From Candidatus Poribacteria bacterium (GTDB taxonomy: Bacteria; Poribacteria; WGA-4E; WGA-3G), in contig PYIY01000119.1 in assembly GCA_003635195.1 (NCBI GenBank), forward strand, positions 1-51,791: a stretch of 51,791 bases of DNA, given 5' to 3'. Position numbers and translations under genes: made by a program. The notes under the pieces were generated by a model, which worked only from the letters and a program-made list of their open reading frames with translations, had not been told where the DNA came from and did not search any database. Positions 1 through 8,645 of the stretch are shown here, in pieces. How positions within the stretch are numbered: the first letter of the stretch is position 1; every line of letters begins with the position of its first letter.

Positions 1-218
1 CTGCAGACGTTACCTTGACGATCTATGCGGTAGATGGTAAACTTGTTCGGACTTTAGCCCTTGGACAGCAACCAGGGGGTATGTATCAAAGCAAAAGCCG
101 TGCTGCATATTGGGATGGCAGAAACGAACATAATGAACCGGTTGCCAGTGGCCTTTATTTGTATACGTTGACTGCGGGCGATTTCACTGCTACCCGTAAA
201 ATGCTTATCATAAAATAG
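1..218 (+). CDS. C-terminal fragment of a large secreted protein with FlgD-like Ig domain
   Basis: The reading frame is open from the first bases of the window (frame 3), so this is the 3' end of a gene that begins outside it. The visible 70 or so residues read as TLTIYAVDGKLVRTL, then YWDGRNEHNEPVASGLY and YTLTAGDFTATRKMLIIK. This is the pattern of FlgD-like Ig or Por-type C-terminal domains, in which a DGK..R.L strand is followed by W.G....G..V.SG.Y and a final basic-hydrophobic strand. Such tails end long exported proteins in several phyla and can act as sorting or anchoring modules. The function of the missing N-terminal part cannot be inferred. Confidence 0.75.
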   Translation, partial: ADVTLTIYAVDGKLVRTLALGQQPGGMYQSKSRAAYWDGRNEHNEPVASGLYLYTLTAGDFTATRKMLIIK

Positions 219-252
219 TATCAAATGACTAATAGTCTTTTTTTCAGTCCCG

Positions 253-272
253 GTGCGGTTAGGAAACCGCAC
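253..272. repeat. Short perfect hairpin repeat (GGTT..AACC family)
   Basis: GTGCGGTT and AACCGCAC are perfect 8-bp arms around AGGA. It belongs to a loose family of GGTT/AACC-rich palindromes that recurs across the window, for example at 421-482, 8606-8627 and 22530-22556. It has no U-tract, so it is not a typical terminator. Confidence 0.6.
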
Positions 273-420
273 TATAGGGGTCAATTTAGCGATTTTCCGC
301 GACAATTTTGGTATCAAAGTTTACAAATGCCGCCCTTACAGGACTTAGGTCTTTTTTGGCTACACGCTGCTATCAACATGCCATCCCCTACGGGGCTGAA
401 GAGGTTTTTGAAGTCATCAA

Positions 421-482
421 GGTTTCCGAGTAGAATCCGGTTCGGTGTTTTTGCTTGGGTGTTTCTTCTAGGAAACCGAACC
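421..482. repeat. Inverted repeat enclosing a dispersed GTGTTTTTGCTTGGGTG motif
   Basis: GGTTCGG (439-445) pairs with CCGAACC (476-482), and GGTTTCC (421-427) pairs with GGAAACC (471-477). Between them, 444-465 carries a motif of the form GGTGTTTTTGCTTGGGTG. The same motif occurs inside carA (16853-16876, reverse orientation), at 29196-29229 and at 40466-40487 (reverse). It is therefore a dispersed repeat rather than local sequence. Confidence 0.65.
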
Positions 483-733
483 TACTGGATCTGGGTGTCC
501 AAAATTCGACTCAAAAACCGAAAACTAAATAGCCCGCGTTTCGGTTGAATTCTCAAAGATCAAGGGCTTTTTCTACGAGTTTATACACCACGGAACTTAG
601 CGAAAAATAACTGTGGTTCTCGGAACTTGACATAAGAGACCAACGGTTTCCTATTCTACAGAAAATTGAACAGGAAACCAACAGCCTATTCTACAATTAA
701 GTAGACACTTTCCTTTAACAGAAAGCGGTTCGT

Positions 734-753
734 GGGGTCGAGGTCCCTCGCCC
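734..753. repeat. GGGTCGAGG/CCTCGCCC hairpin repeat
   Basis: The arms GGG.CGAGG and CCTCG.CCC face each other across two bases. A near copy (GGGGCGAGG, TTT, CCTCGTCC) lies within the inserted segment of pyrC at about 15013-15032. It ends about 60 bp upstream of the first binding-protein gene. Confidence 0.55.
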
Positions 754-814
754 GTTTATCAAAGCGTGTTTTATTATTTTTGGATGTCCCTATAATCCAT
801 TAAAGGAGAATTTT

Positions 815-1993
815 ATGAATGCGAAAATTTTTAGGTTAATGCTCTGCGTATTCCTTTCGCTCTCAGTTGTGTTATTATCCGGGTGTGATCGGATACGTGA
901 CATAGGGATGACTGATGAAATGGTCACTCCGTCTGATGAAACGACTATGCCCACACTTAAAGTGGGTCTAATTCACCCACAACCCAATTATACCAGTTTT
1001 GGCAAAGGGGCCAAACTTGCCCAAGCTGAAATCAACGCAGCGGGTGGTGTCCTTGGTATGCAGGTGGAATTCGTCTATAAAGAGGAAGTCACAGCCACCG
1101 TCGCTCAAGATGCCACAGAATTGGCTGAATCGGAAGCGGTTGTTGCTATATTGGGTCCCCTGTTTTCGAGCCATGCCGTGAAAGTTGGACCGGTTATCAA
1201 TATCCCGGTACTCCTCGGCGCAACAAGGGCAGAGGTGACGGCAGACGCGACTGACCCCAACGATTTTATGTTTCTCATTGCAGGCTCGAATGTGTTACAG
1301 GCGGAACTTCTGGCAAAAGTCGTTGTAAACCAACTTGAAAAGAAAACCGCCGCAATGATTTGGCAAAATATGGATGTGTATTCTGAGGGTTTTGTGCAAT
1401 CGTTTAAGGCAAGTTTTGAAAAACTTGGCGGGAGCGTAGTTGTCGAGAAAACCTATGAGAGTGGGGCAATGATGTTTACTGAACAACTGACTGCAGTTAA
1501 AGCTGCAGCCCCTGATGTCCTTCTTCTCGCCAGTTTTCCACCAGCGAATCCACATATAATGAAAGAAGCACGGGACATGGGAATTGAATCAACCTTTATT
1601 GGTAGCGATGGTTGGGACGATCCGCTGATGTCTACGACTCTGACGGATAATGAACCTATTGACGGTTACTATTGTACCAACTTAGATCCGGATGCTGTAG
1701 ATTTTAATGCTGCTTATGGGACGAAATACGGCTCTGTTGACGGCATTGCTGCAGCGGGTTATGATGCCCTGAAAATCTTGAAAATGGCAATTGAGACAGT
1801 GGGATCAACCGATGATCCGGCTGCGATTCGAGATGCGATCGCTAAAGTCACAAACTATGAAGGCGCGACAAGTATCTCTCATTTTGATGCGAACCGCAAT
1901 CCAGTTAAAAGTGTCGGGGTACGGCAAATTCTTAATGGTATGCCGCAGGTTGATATAATTGAGGCGACGCATGAGGGTGGGGCAACTGAATAG
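815..1993 (+). CDS. Branched-chain amino acid-type ABC transporter substrate-binding lipoprotein
   Basis: This 392-residue protein has the Peripla_BP_6 (LivK-like) fold of ABC importer binding proteins, which capture a small ligand outside the inner membrane. It starts with a lipoprotein signal: a hydrophobic stretch, then LLSGC with the lipidated Cys at residue 24. The mature part begins with KVGLIHPQPNYTSFGKGAKLAQAEINAAGGVLG, split here as KVGLIHPQPNY and AEINAAGG, the usual opening of the family. An AAGG shine-type site (AAAGGAG) precedes the ATG. A second protein of the same fold follows after 44 bp, but no LivH, LivM, LivG or LivF gene lies nearby, so it works either with a distant transporter or as a sensor. 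The ligand is unknown. Confidence 0.88.
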   Translation: MNAKIFRLMLCVFLSLSVVLLSGCDRIRDIGMTDEMVTPSDETTMPTLKVGLIHPQPNYTSFGKGAKLAQAEINAAGGVLGMQVEFVYKEEVTATVAQDATELAESEAVVAILGPLFSSHAVKVGPVINIPVLLGATRAEVTADATDPNDFMFLIAGSNVLQAELLAKVVVNQLEKKTAAMIWQNMDVYSEGFVQSFKASFEKLGGSVVVEKTYESGAMMFTEQLTAVKAAAPDVLLLASFPPANPHIMKEARDMGIESTFIGSDGWDDPLMSTTLTDNEPIDGYYCTNLDPDAVDFNAAYGTKYGSVDGIAAAGYDALKILKMAIETVGSTDDPAAIRDAIAKVTNYEGATSISHFDANRNPVKSVGVRQILNGMPQVDIIEATHEGGATE

Positions 1994-2037
1994 TCACGAA
2001 CGTTTCAAAGGCATTCTTATTTGAAGAGAGGGCCAAG

Positions 2038-3222
2038 ATGCGGCTTAAAACTTTTACATCTATATTTGTCTTTGCTATTGCTGGATTGGTTGCCGGTATG
2101 ATCGGGTGCGAACGAGCGAAACAAGTCATCAAACCTGCTACCCAGATGGAAGGCCTCAGCGAAGATATTTCTATTGGCGTTGTCACTTCGCGGACGGGAG
2201 TCTTCGGACCAACTGAATCGGATCCGGGTGCCTCGATCATGGAAAATGGCTTTAGATTGGCTCTTGAGGAAATCAATCAATCACAACTGCTTGGCGAGGC
2301 GACCCTTAAGCTCGTGGTTGAAGACGACATGAGCACCATAGAAGGGGCAATTGCAAGTTTTAATAAAGTGATTCGACAAGACAAAGTGTCGGCTATTGTT
2401 GGTATCTGGACTTCACAAATCGCGCAATTTGTTTTTCCGATTGCGCAAGAAAATCAGGTTGTTGTGGTGAGCCCCGTCACATCTGCTTCTGGGTTGGCGG
2501 GAATTGGAGAATTTATCTTTTGCGTCAATCTTACGACTGACATTTTGATTCCCAACGGAGTTGCAGTCACGCAGGCGAAACTCGGTTACACACGGGTGGC
2601 AACAATAACCGATGAAGATGATCTCTTCTCTCAGAGCAGCGAATCAATGTTGAAACAGACATTTGATGGGAAAAATATCGAGGTGTCGGCTGCGGAAACC
2701 ATCTCGTCCGGTGATACCGATTTCTCTGTCCAGTTAACGCGGATAAAGGGATCGGATCCAGATGCCGTTTTCATCTCCGCTCAACCCATAGAGGCGGCTG
2801 GGATTATTATCCAAGGTCGCCAGTTAGGTCTTCCTTTTGATGTTCCTTTTATCGTTGGTCTAAACTTATCAATAGACGATATACAACGTATCGGCGATGC
2901 TGCCGAGGGCGTAATTACTTTCACAAGTTGGAGTACAACGGTTGATACACCCGGGAATCAAAGTTTCGTTCAGCATTACAAAGCGAAATACGGAACGGAA
3001 CCCAGTATTTGGGCCGCACTGGCATATACCGATCTTCATATCCTTACACAAGCCATTGCTAACGCCCAATCGATGCGGCCGAAGGCAATTGCTACCGCAC
3101 TCGCTGATATTAGAGATTTTGACACCATTTTGGGTAAGTTCTCTTTTGATTCCAACGGAGACGCGATTTATGACCCGGTCGTTCTGATTGTGAAGAATGG
3201 CAAACTCAGGGTTTTCGAGTAG
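2038..3222 (+). CDS. Second LivK-type substrate-binding lipoprotein
   Basis: This 394-residue protein is another Peripla_BP_6 binding protein. It has its own lipoprotein signal (GMIGC, Cys 24) and opens with ISIGVVTSRTGVFGP followed by LALEEINQS, the first strand and helix of the family. GAGAGGG sits five bases before the ATG. It follows the previous gene by 44 bp on the same strand and ends before a strong terminator, so the two genes probably form a bicistronic unit. The two proteins are only distantly similar, which suggests different ligands rather than a recent duplication. Confidence 0.88.
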   Translation: MRLKTFTSIFVFAIAGLVAGMIGCERAKQVIKPATQMEGLSEDISIGVVTSRTGVFGPTESDPGASIMENGFRLALEEINQSQLLGEATLKLVVEDDMSTIEGAIASFNKVIRQDKVSAIVGIWTSQIAQFVFPIAQENQVVVVSPVTSASGLAGIGEFIFCVNLTTDILIPNGVAVTQAKLGYTRVATITDEDDLFSQSSESMLKQTFDGKNIEVSAAETISSGDTDFSVQLTRIKGSDPDAVFISAQPIEAAGIIIQGRQLGLPFDVPFIVGLNLSIDDIQRIGDAAEGVITFTSWSTTVDTPGNQSFVQHYKAKYGTEPSIWAALAYTDLHILTQAIANAQSMRPKAIATALADIRDFDTILGKFSFDSNGDAIYDPVVLIVKNGKLRVFE

Positions 3223-3243
3223 GAACGTGTCTGATTAAATGGA

Positions 3244-3295
3244 AAGCGCGCTGTGGCGGATTTTCAAACTCCGTCGTAGCGCGCTTACTTTTTAG
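3244..3295 (+). terminator. Rho-independent terminator after the binding-protein pair
   Basis: AAGCGCGCT (3244-3252) pairs with AGCGCGCTT (3278-3286), and the inner GTGGCGGA pairs with TCCGTCGT using G-U wobbles. This gives a 17-bp stem with a 9-base loop, followed by ACTTTTTA. It also lies just past the end of the convergent gene at 3315. Confidence 0.85.
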
Positions 3296-3314
3296 AAAGT
3301 TAAACGATTTTACA

Positions 3315-4436
3315 CTACTCAAATACAAAATGTGCAACGACCCCGGCATGGTCCGATGGCCACAATCCTGAAGGTAGACGATCTGCTGGTTTATCGCCTA
3401 CGGTATGTGTCATAACAGATGCTGGTAGTTTCAGATTTCGGACAAAAATTTGGTCAATCCGGACAGAGAGATCACTCACCTCATTGAGGATGTCATCGTC
3501 TTGGCAACAAGTTTTACCAGTTCCTTCGGAGTCCATCTGCCAAACGTCAACATACCCCGCCGACAGTAAAATTTGATAAGCGGTGCCGTCTGGTGCTCTT
3601 GTATTAAAATCCCCTAACAGGATGATTGGTAAAGTTTCGTCTTGAAGGTTATTCACGAGTTCTTGTGCTTGCGCTACTCGGCTTCCCTGTCCTAATTCCT
3701 CTGCCTCTAAATGTGTATTAATAACGCGGTAGGTAACACCTGAGATGGTAGCATCTACGGCGATGTAACCTCTTTGCACTTCAAGCCCAAGCATTTCAAT
3801 TGTGAGTGCGTTTGTGTAGTTAGTACTCATAGGTCGCGATACCACGACATCGCTGCGAGAAAGTATCACATCGTAGTCGGTTAAACGGACATCATCAATA
3901 CCGGTATCGGTGAACATCGGCATCTCAATATCGAGATTTTCAACTTGGGCGGCGACTTGATAGTTTAAACCTTCTGCTTGGAGGGCATCCATCAGAATTT
4001 GGAGAAAATCCAGGACAACTTCTTCAGCTTCAACAAGTCCACCCGTAATCCGATCGCCTGGGCTTTGTCGGCGAATTAACGAAATCTCTTGTAACCCGAT
4101 AAGATGCGGTTGATAGGCTTTTATAGACTGAGCAATTGCTGCGGCACGACTTGGAAAGTCTGATGCTATAACCGCGTTATACATGTTAGCGACTTCCTGG
4201 GGCACCTGTAACAGATTCTCTACAGCTAAAAGTCCGTCCGGACTGCCTCCAACGTAAACGTTGTAAGTCATCACTGTGAGGGGTTCCGCTTTTAGTGTAC
4301 TGTCATCAGGTAGTATCGGGGCTGATATTCTTTCGCAACCCGAAAGGCTCAATAAAATTCCAAACAACAGAAGTATAATTTTGATGGAACTGACAGATTT
4401 TGAAAATTTGCTATAAAAATTCAACTTTTTTACCAT
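3315..4436 (-). CDS. Endonuclease/exonuclease/phosphatase-fold lipoprotein
   Basis: This is an EEP-superfamily protein of the DNase I / sphingomyelinase / inositol phosphatase fold, exported as a lipoprotein (SLSGC; Cys 36 counted from the upstream in-frame ATG at 4442). Metal and catalytic motifs are present: MTYNVYVGG near the start, GLQEIS (metal Glu), NTHLEAE, LLGDFNTRAPDG (Asp-x-Asn) and SDHAGVVAHF at the C terminus. I chose the ATG at 4436 because GGAG lies six bases upstream; the ATG at 4442 touches the GGAG. The enzyme would act outside the inner membrane on a phosphodiester, such as nucleic acid or a phospholipid headgroup. The substrate cannot be told from sequence. It is transcribed convergently with the binding-protein pair. 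Confidence 0.85.
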   Translation of the reverse strand: MVKKLNFYSKFSKSVSSIKIILLLFGILLSLSGCERISAPILPDDSTLKAEPLTVMTYNVYVGGSPDGLLAVENLLQVPQEVANMYNAVIASDFPSRAAAIAQSIKAYQPHLIGLQEISLIRRQSPGDRITGGLVEAEEVVLDFLQILMDALQAEGLNYQVAAQVENLDIEMPMFTDTGIDDVRLTDYDVILSRSDVVVSRPMSTNYTNALTIEMLGLEVQRGYIAVDATISGVTYRVINTHLEAEELGQGSRVAQAQELVNNLQDETLPIILLGDFNTRAPDGTAYQILLSAGYVDVWQMDSEGTGKTCCQDDDILNEVSDLSVRIDQIFVRNLKLPASVMTHTVGDKPADRLPSGLWPSDHAGVVAHFVFE

Positions 4437-4602
4437 ATTCATCTCCAGTATCTCAGTTTTTAAATTGAGGGGACTTTGCTAAGCGGTGATCTTCTGATCG
4501 CAACTAATATTGATTTTCTATTGCACATGAAAAAACTGTGTTAAAAAGAGAATATCATAAACCTGCCTACATGTCAAACCGAAATTATTCCGTTACTTCT
4601 GC

Positions 4603-4631
4603 TTGACATTTGTCTACCTTTCCACTATACT
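4603..4631 (+). promoter_or_regulatory. Sigma-70-type promoter (TTGACA-17-TATACT)
   Basis: TTGACA at 4603-4608 and TATACT at 4626-4631 are separated by exactly 17 bp. Transcription would start near 4638. This rules out the upstream TTG at 4603 as the start of the following gene and supports the GTG at 4672. Confidence 0.8.
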
Positions 4632-4671
4632 TAAGGCAGTTTATAGAAGACGCATGGAGGTATGCATCACA

Positions 4672-5112
4672 GTGAAATTCCGCTATCAATTTTGTTCGTA
4701 TGACTGGAGGTCAGCACTCATAACTGTTTTGGTGACAACAATACTTTTAATTGGGTGCAGTCAAAAAATAGGGACACCAGAGACTCCTCAAACTGCATCG
4801 CTCACTGGGACAATTGTTGAAATCGACGACCATGGCAATGCTGTGACGGACCTTGAAATCGCTCCATTTACCGAACGCGGTTGGAAACTCGGGGACGCGC
4901 TTGAAGCAACGTTTGAGACCGGACAGAAAATTCGGATAAAATTCGTTGAAAACTACGGCGATGTGCCTGTTGGAGACTATTTGGGCAGGTTTTCGACCTC
5001 TTCTAAGCAATTCAAGCTTGCGATTAACATGGGAAACATTGCCAAAACCTTAGAACTGAAGAACCAAAGCAAGGTAGTTCTCCAAAAAGTAGAATCGCTT
5101 TCAGCAGATTGA
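4672..5112 (+). CDS. Small lipoprotein resembling a SAM hydroxide adenosyltransferase C-terminal domain
   Basis: This 146-residue protein starts at a GTG preceded by GGAGG, downstream of a clear promoter. It has a lipoprotein signal ending in LLIGC (Cys 29). The mature part reads GTIVEIDDHGNAVTDLE, then FVENYGDVPVGDYLGRFSTS and FKLAINMGNIAKTLEL. I recognise this as the pattern of the C-terminal beta-barrel domain of SAM hydroxide adenosyltransferases (DUF62/SAM_HAT): a D.FGNA.TN strand, then Y.DVP.G......SS, then LAI..GN.A..L. The catalytic N-terminal domain is absent, so enzymatic activity is not expected. A stand-alone exported version is unusual. The assignment rests on motif memory and should be tested by profile search. 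Confidence 0.6.
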   Translation: MKFRYQFCSYDWRSALITVLVTTILLIGCSQKIGTPETPQTASLTGTIVEIDDHGNAVTDLEIAPFTERGWKLGDALEATFETGQKIRIKFVENYGDVPVGDYLGRFSTSSKQFKLAINMGNIAKTLELKNQSKVVLQKVESLSAD

Positions 5113-5207
5113 GCAGAGCTGCCACAGTAAACAAGCCTTCTCTATCGCATAAACGTAGAATTGCTTTTTTATAGACGAACACCCGATGGGAGGATAGATA
5201 TAGAAAA

Positions 5208-6782
5208 ATGCTCTTGACGCTCAAACAAGCAAGCCAATGGGCTTCAAAGCACCTCAATAAAAATGTTACACCCGCTAATATCACTTATTTGATCCAGTAT
5301 GGGAGGATTGAATCCGTTGTTGATAACGGGTCAACGTTGGTTCCTCTGCAAAGTCTTGAGGATTATTACAGTCTGAACCGTCGAGAGACCCGATGGAAAG
5401 ATGAACTCGGCGACGATTTGAATTGGACGTTGTCTTTTGAAAGAGTCAAAGAGGCAGAAACAACAAAACACGTCCACAGATTGCATCCGTACAAAGGCAA
5501 GTTTATCCCACAGTTAGTTGAATATTTTTTGGATGCACATACCGACAACTTTAAACGAGATGTCTATTTCCAACCGGGTGATGTTGTGCTTGATCCGTTT
5601 TGTGGGAGCGGGACAACCTTAGTCCAAGCAAGTGAACTTGGTATGCACGCAGTTGGCATTGACGTTTCGGCGTTTAACGCTTTTATTGGCAATGCCAAAG
5701 TGGCGACCTATAATTTGACCCATTTGTATGAGGAAAGTCAAAAAATCACGGTTGCTCTCAAAAATCTCGTTGCTACATCTAAGATACTTGAATTTGATGC
5801 TAAGCTTGCGGAAATGCTTGCGGATTTCAATAATCAATATTTTCCAGTATCTTTCAAACGCCAAGTTAGAGCGGGTGAAATTAATCAGAAGCAGTATGGG
5901 GCTGAAAAGGAAACTGTTTTTTTAGAAATATATCATAAACTCGTTGCTGAGTATCAAATTGACACGCAGATGCCAGCCGATTCTGCCCGCTTTATGAAGC
6001 AGTGGTACCTTCCAGGGATTAGAGCAGAGATTGATTTTGTCCACAATGAAATTCGCAAAATAGAAGAGTCATCAACCCAAAAAGCCTTGATGCTTATTTT
6101 AAGCCGGACGATCCGTTCGTGCAGAGCCACAACGCACGCAGATTTAGGGACATTGCGGAAACCTGTAACGACAACCTATTATTGTCGAAAACACGGAAAA
6201 GTCTGTAAACCGCTCTTTTCAATCCTCAGTTGGTGGGAGCGGTATTGTAAGGATAGCATCCAACGATGGGGCGAATTTCGCAAGTTAAAAACGGACACCT
6301 TTCAACACTGCATAACTGGTGATTCTCGGACTATTAACATCTTCGCGATGCTGAAGCAGGCAAACCTTCAGTTCGCAGAGTTAGCCCAAAAGCAGCGGAT
6401 TAAGGGTATTTTCACGAGTCCACCGTATGTCGGGCTGATCAACTACCACGAGCAGCATGCCTATGCCTATGATCTCTTCGGTTTCAAAAGACTGGATGAA
6501 TTAGAAATTGGGCCCTTATTCAGAGGAAAAGGGCGGGAAGCAAGGGAATCGTACATCCACGGAGTAGCGGAGGTATTCAAAAACTGTAAAAGGTTTTTGG
6601 CAGATGATTACGATATCTTCGTTGTTGCCAACGATAAGTTCAATATGTATCCGACTATCGCTGAAATGGCGGGGATGTGTATTGTCAATCAACACAAACG
6701 ACCTGTGCTAAACCGGACCGAAAAGAATCGAGAATCTGCGTATTCTGAGACAATATTCCACTTGAAAAAGAAAAAGGATTGA
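5208..6782 (+). CDS. Type II DNA methyltransferase (N4-cytosine or N6-adenine)
   Basis: This 524-residue enzyme transfers a methyl group from SAM to an exocyclic amino group in DNA and protects the host from the endonuclease encoded next to it. The first 55 residues look like a small excisionase/MerR-type helix-turn-helix. The SAM-binding motif DPFCGSGTT is at residues 129-137, and the catalytic TSPPY is near residue 403-407. The long spacer between them would hold target-recognition elements. A GGGAGG lies rather far (14 bp) before the ATG. The restriction gene follows after four bases, so the two are co-transcribed. The partner's TdeIII-like character suggests a GGNCC-type target, which is inference. 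Confidence 0.85.
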   Translation: MLLTLKQASQWASKHLNKNVTPANITYLIQYGRIESVVDNGSTLVPLQSLEDYYSLNRRETRWKDELGDDLNWTLSFERVKEAETTKHVHRLHPYKGKFIPQLVEYFLDAHTDNFKRDVYFQPGDVVLDPFCGSGTTLVQASELGMHAVGIDVSAFNAFIGNAKVATYNLTHLYEESQKITVALKNLVATSKILEFDAKLAEMLADFNNQYFPVSFKRQVRAGEINQKQYGAEKETVFLEIYHKLVAEYQIDTQMPADSARFMKQWYLPGIRAEIDFVHNEIRKIEESSTQKALMLILSRTIRSCRATTHADLGTLRKPVTTTYYCRKHGKVCKPLFSILSWWERYCKDSIQRWGEFRKLKTDTFQHCITGDSRTINIFAMLKQANLQFAELAQKQRIKGIFTSPPYVGLINYHEQHAYAYDLFGFKRLDELEIGPLFRGKGREARESYIHGVAEVFKNCKRFLADDYDIFVVANDKFNMYPTIAEMAGMCIVNQHKRPVLNRTEKNRESAYSETIFHLKKKKD

Positions 6783-6786
6783 GGGG

Positions 6787-7557
6787 ATGCATTCACAACG
6801 GCAGAGAAAAATTAAGGAAAAGATTAAAGATTGCTTGAGAGCTAAGTTTCAATCTTATAGCCCAGAGACGCGCTATATGCCATTTCACCATCGTCTACTT
6901 GGTAAAGATAGGATGGCTTTATATTCCTTTATCCAATCCTTAAATACGACATTTGGAATTTCAATTTATGAACCGGTGGCCGTTGCCTTAGCGCGTGAAA
7001 AATTTAAGGTTGCAGACACTCAAGTTAAACCGTTTAACGAAATCAGTTCCGAAGCACATCAGCAAATTCAGACAATAATGGATGGACTAGCTATTGATGA
7101 GAGAGAACTTGATAAACCAACTGAAACAGAGCAAATTAGAAAGGTTTGCCGAGCCGGAACTTTAGACAAAGTAAGACTGACACAAGTAGATATCTGGTTG
7201 GAAAGCTATGAGGGTGAATTGTTTTTAATTGACCTTAAAACTGTAAAACCTAACAAAGGTAATTTTAAGGAATTCAAACGAACGCTTTTGGAGTGGACAG
7301 CTGCCGAATTAGCAAGAGATCCGGAGGTTATTGTAAATACGATGATTGGCATCCCTTACAATCCTTATGAACCAAAACCTTATGAACGATGGACAATGAA
7401 AGGGATCCTAGATCGAGATCATGAAGTTTTAATCGCAGAAGAGCTCTGGGATTTTTTAGGAGGCGAAGGAACCTACGCGGATTTGTTGGATGCTTTTGAA
7501 CTCGCTGGTATTGAGTTAAGATCTGAAATTGATAGTTATTTCGCGCAATTCAAATAG
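6787..7557 (+). CDS. TdeIII-like type II restriction endonuclease
   Basis: This 256-residue protein cuts DNA not protected by the preceding methylase. It carries a PD-(D/E)XK core: Asp 135 in QVDIWLES, then Glu 144 and Asp 149-x-Lys 151 in ELFLIDLKTVK. The N-terminal phrases HHRLLGKDRM, FIQSLNTTFG and YEPVAVALA match my memory of the TdeIII family, whose type member recognises GGNCC. GAGG overlaps the methylase stop codon and serves as its ribosome site. The gene is slightly AT-richer than the housekeeping genes around it, which fits a mobile restriction-modification unit. No C protein or repeat-bounded island is visible. Confidence 0.8.
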   Translation: MHSQRQRKIKEKIKDCLRAKFQSYSPETRYMPFHHRLLGKDRMALYSFIQSLNTTFGISIYEPVAVALAREKFKVADTQVKPFNEISSEAHQQIQTIMDGLAIDERELDKPTETEQIRKVCRAGTLDKVRLTQVDIWLESYEGELFLIDLKTVKPNKGNFKEFKRTLLEWTAAELARDPEVIVNTMIGIPYNPYEPKPYERWTMKGILDRDHEVLIAEELWDFLGGEGTYADLLDAFELAGIELRSEIDSYFAQFK

Positions 7558-7601
7558 AGTTTTCTGAAACCTGAGGCGCATGCTCCTGTATCATATCGCT
7601 T

Positions 7602-8633
7602 ATGAAAGTTGACAACACTTTTGATAAAACGGAATTACTGCAAAATCTCAGTACTGCCTACGCGCTATCCTTACAGTCCATAACCTTTTTCCCGGAAGGT
7701 GAAGATAGTTACGGTTATGTTGTCGCGTCCGAAACAGGTGAAAAGTATTTCGTCAAAGCTTCAACTTCTGTGCCGAATAGTCGCTTACAGGTCGCATCAC
7801 TTTTACGGCATCAGTGCAATATATCAGGTGTTGTCGCGCCTTTGGAAACGTTGGAGGGGACACTAAGCGTTCCATGGCAAGATTTTAGGGTCTCGTTGTT
7901 TCCGTTTATTGAAGGTAAAAGCCGTTGGGATTTGTGGAAAGTCGGAAAAGATTTTACGGATACAGAACTCTCACAAACAGGGGCATTGCTTGCGACAATC
8001 CATGGATACACAGATACAGTTGCATCTAATAACCTTGCAGTAGCGACGTATGACTTGCCTTTACGACAAGAACTTCACATAGTACTTGATGCACCGCGGA
8101 AGATATCGCCTCAGAATGAATACCAGAAGCAATTACTTGAGGCAATTACGCAGCACAGATCAAAGATTTTACAGACACTTGAGAGATACGATAGTCTCGG
8201 GCGTTCAGCATCGGCACTACAAACGCCTTTTGTCATTACACATGGCGATCCGACGCCCGGCAATCTCATTATAGATGCTGAAAACCGACTTTATATCATT
8301 GATTGGGACGGTGTCGGCTTAGGTCCACCTGAAAAAGACTTGGTCTCTTTCACAGGTGAACGGTTTGAAGTGGTTTTGGAAAGTTATCTCGCCGAAAGGC
8401 GAAATCCAGTTAGGCTACACGCTGATATTTTCGGCTTCTATATCTACGAATGGACAATCAATGAAATCCGAGATTACGGCACCAAGATCCTTTTTAAGAA
8501 CGACGACGCGCAGCAGAACGCATACGATTGGGAAAGTTTGCAAGACTATCTTCCACCTAAGAGGAAGTTGATGGAAGATGGTATTGAAGTTATCCGAAAC
8601 ACACTCGGTAGGTTTGGTTTCCTACCGAAATAA
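7602..8633 (+). CDS. APH-family phosphotransferase
   Basis: This 343-residue kinase-like protein belongs to the aminoglycoside phosphotransferase / choline kinase superfamily. The Brenner-type catalytic motif HGDPTPGN is present, followed by LYIIDWDGVGLGPPEKDL, the metal-binding DWD segment. The substrate is unknown: relatives include antibiotic, homoserine and sugar kinases, so resistance should not be assumed. No clear ribosome site precedes the ATG. The last codons (LGRFGFLPK) are encoded by a palindromic repeat at 8606-8627, which suggests the natural C terminus has been altered. The next gene starts 12 bp downstream. Confidence 0.8.
   Translation: MKVDNTFDKTELLQNLSTAYALSLQSITFFPEGEDSYGYVVASETGEKYFVKASTSVPNSRLQVASLLRHQCNISGVVAPLETLEGTLSVPWQDFRVSLFPFIEGKSRWDLWKVGKDFTDTELSQTGALLATIHGYTDTVASNNLAVATYDLPLRQELHIVLDAPRKISPQNEYQKQLLEAITQHRSKILQTLERYDSLGRSASALQTPFVITHGDPTPGNLIIDAENRLYIIDWDGVGLGPPEKDLVSFTGERFEVVLESYLAERRNPVRLHADIFGFYIYEWTINEIRDYGTKILFKNDDAQQNAYDWESLQDYLPPKRKLMEDGIEVIRNTLGRFGFLPK
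8606..8627. repeat. Palindromic repeat forming the 3' end of the phosphotransferase gene
   Basis: CGGTAGG and CCTACCG are 7-bp arms around TTTGGTTT. It is one of the GGTT/AACC-type hairpins of this window. Here it is translated as part of the last residues and sits right before the stop codon and the next gene's ribosome site. Confidence 0.6.
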
Positions 8634-8645
8634 TGGAGGTAAACA

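Larger units (their letters stand above)
219..814. other. Gene-free stretch with several short inverted repeats
   Basis: No convincing gene is visible. A 107-codon open frame at 225-548 runs through inverted repeats and looks like chance. The stretch holds hairpin repeats at 253-272, 421-482 and 734-753, listed separately. A phrase of the type GGTTTCCTATTCTACAG recurs in variant form at about 645-662 and 674-696. TTGACA at 627-632 has no good -10 partner, so I do not call a promoter there. Confidence 0.6.

Noticed and set aside
225..548. 107-codon open frame in the first intergenic region
   Set aside because: It crosses several inverted repeats, has no ribosome site and its composition is not protein-like.
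627..657. TTGACA with TATTCT as promoter of the first binding-protein gene
   Set aside because: Spacing to the best -10 is 19 bp, and the -10 matches only partly; the gene is also 160 bp away.
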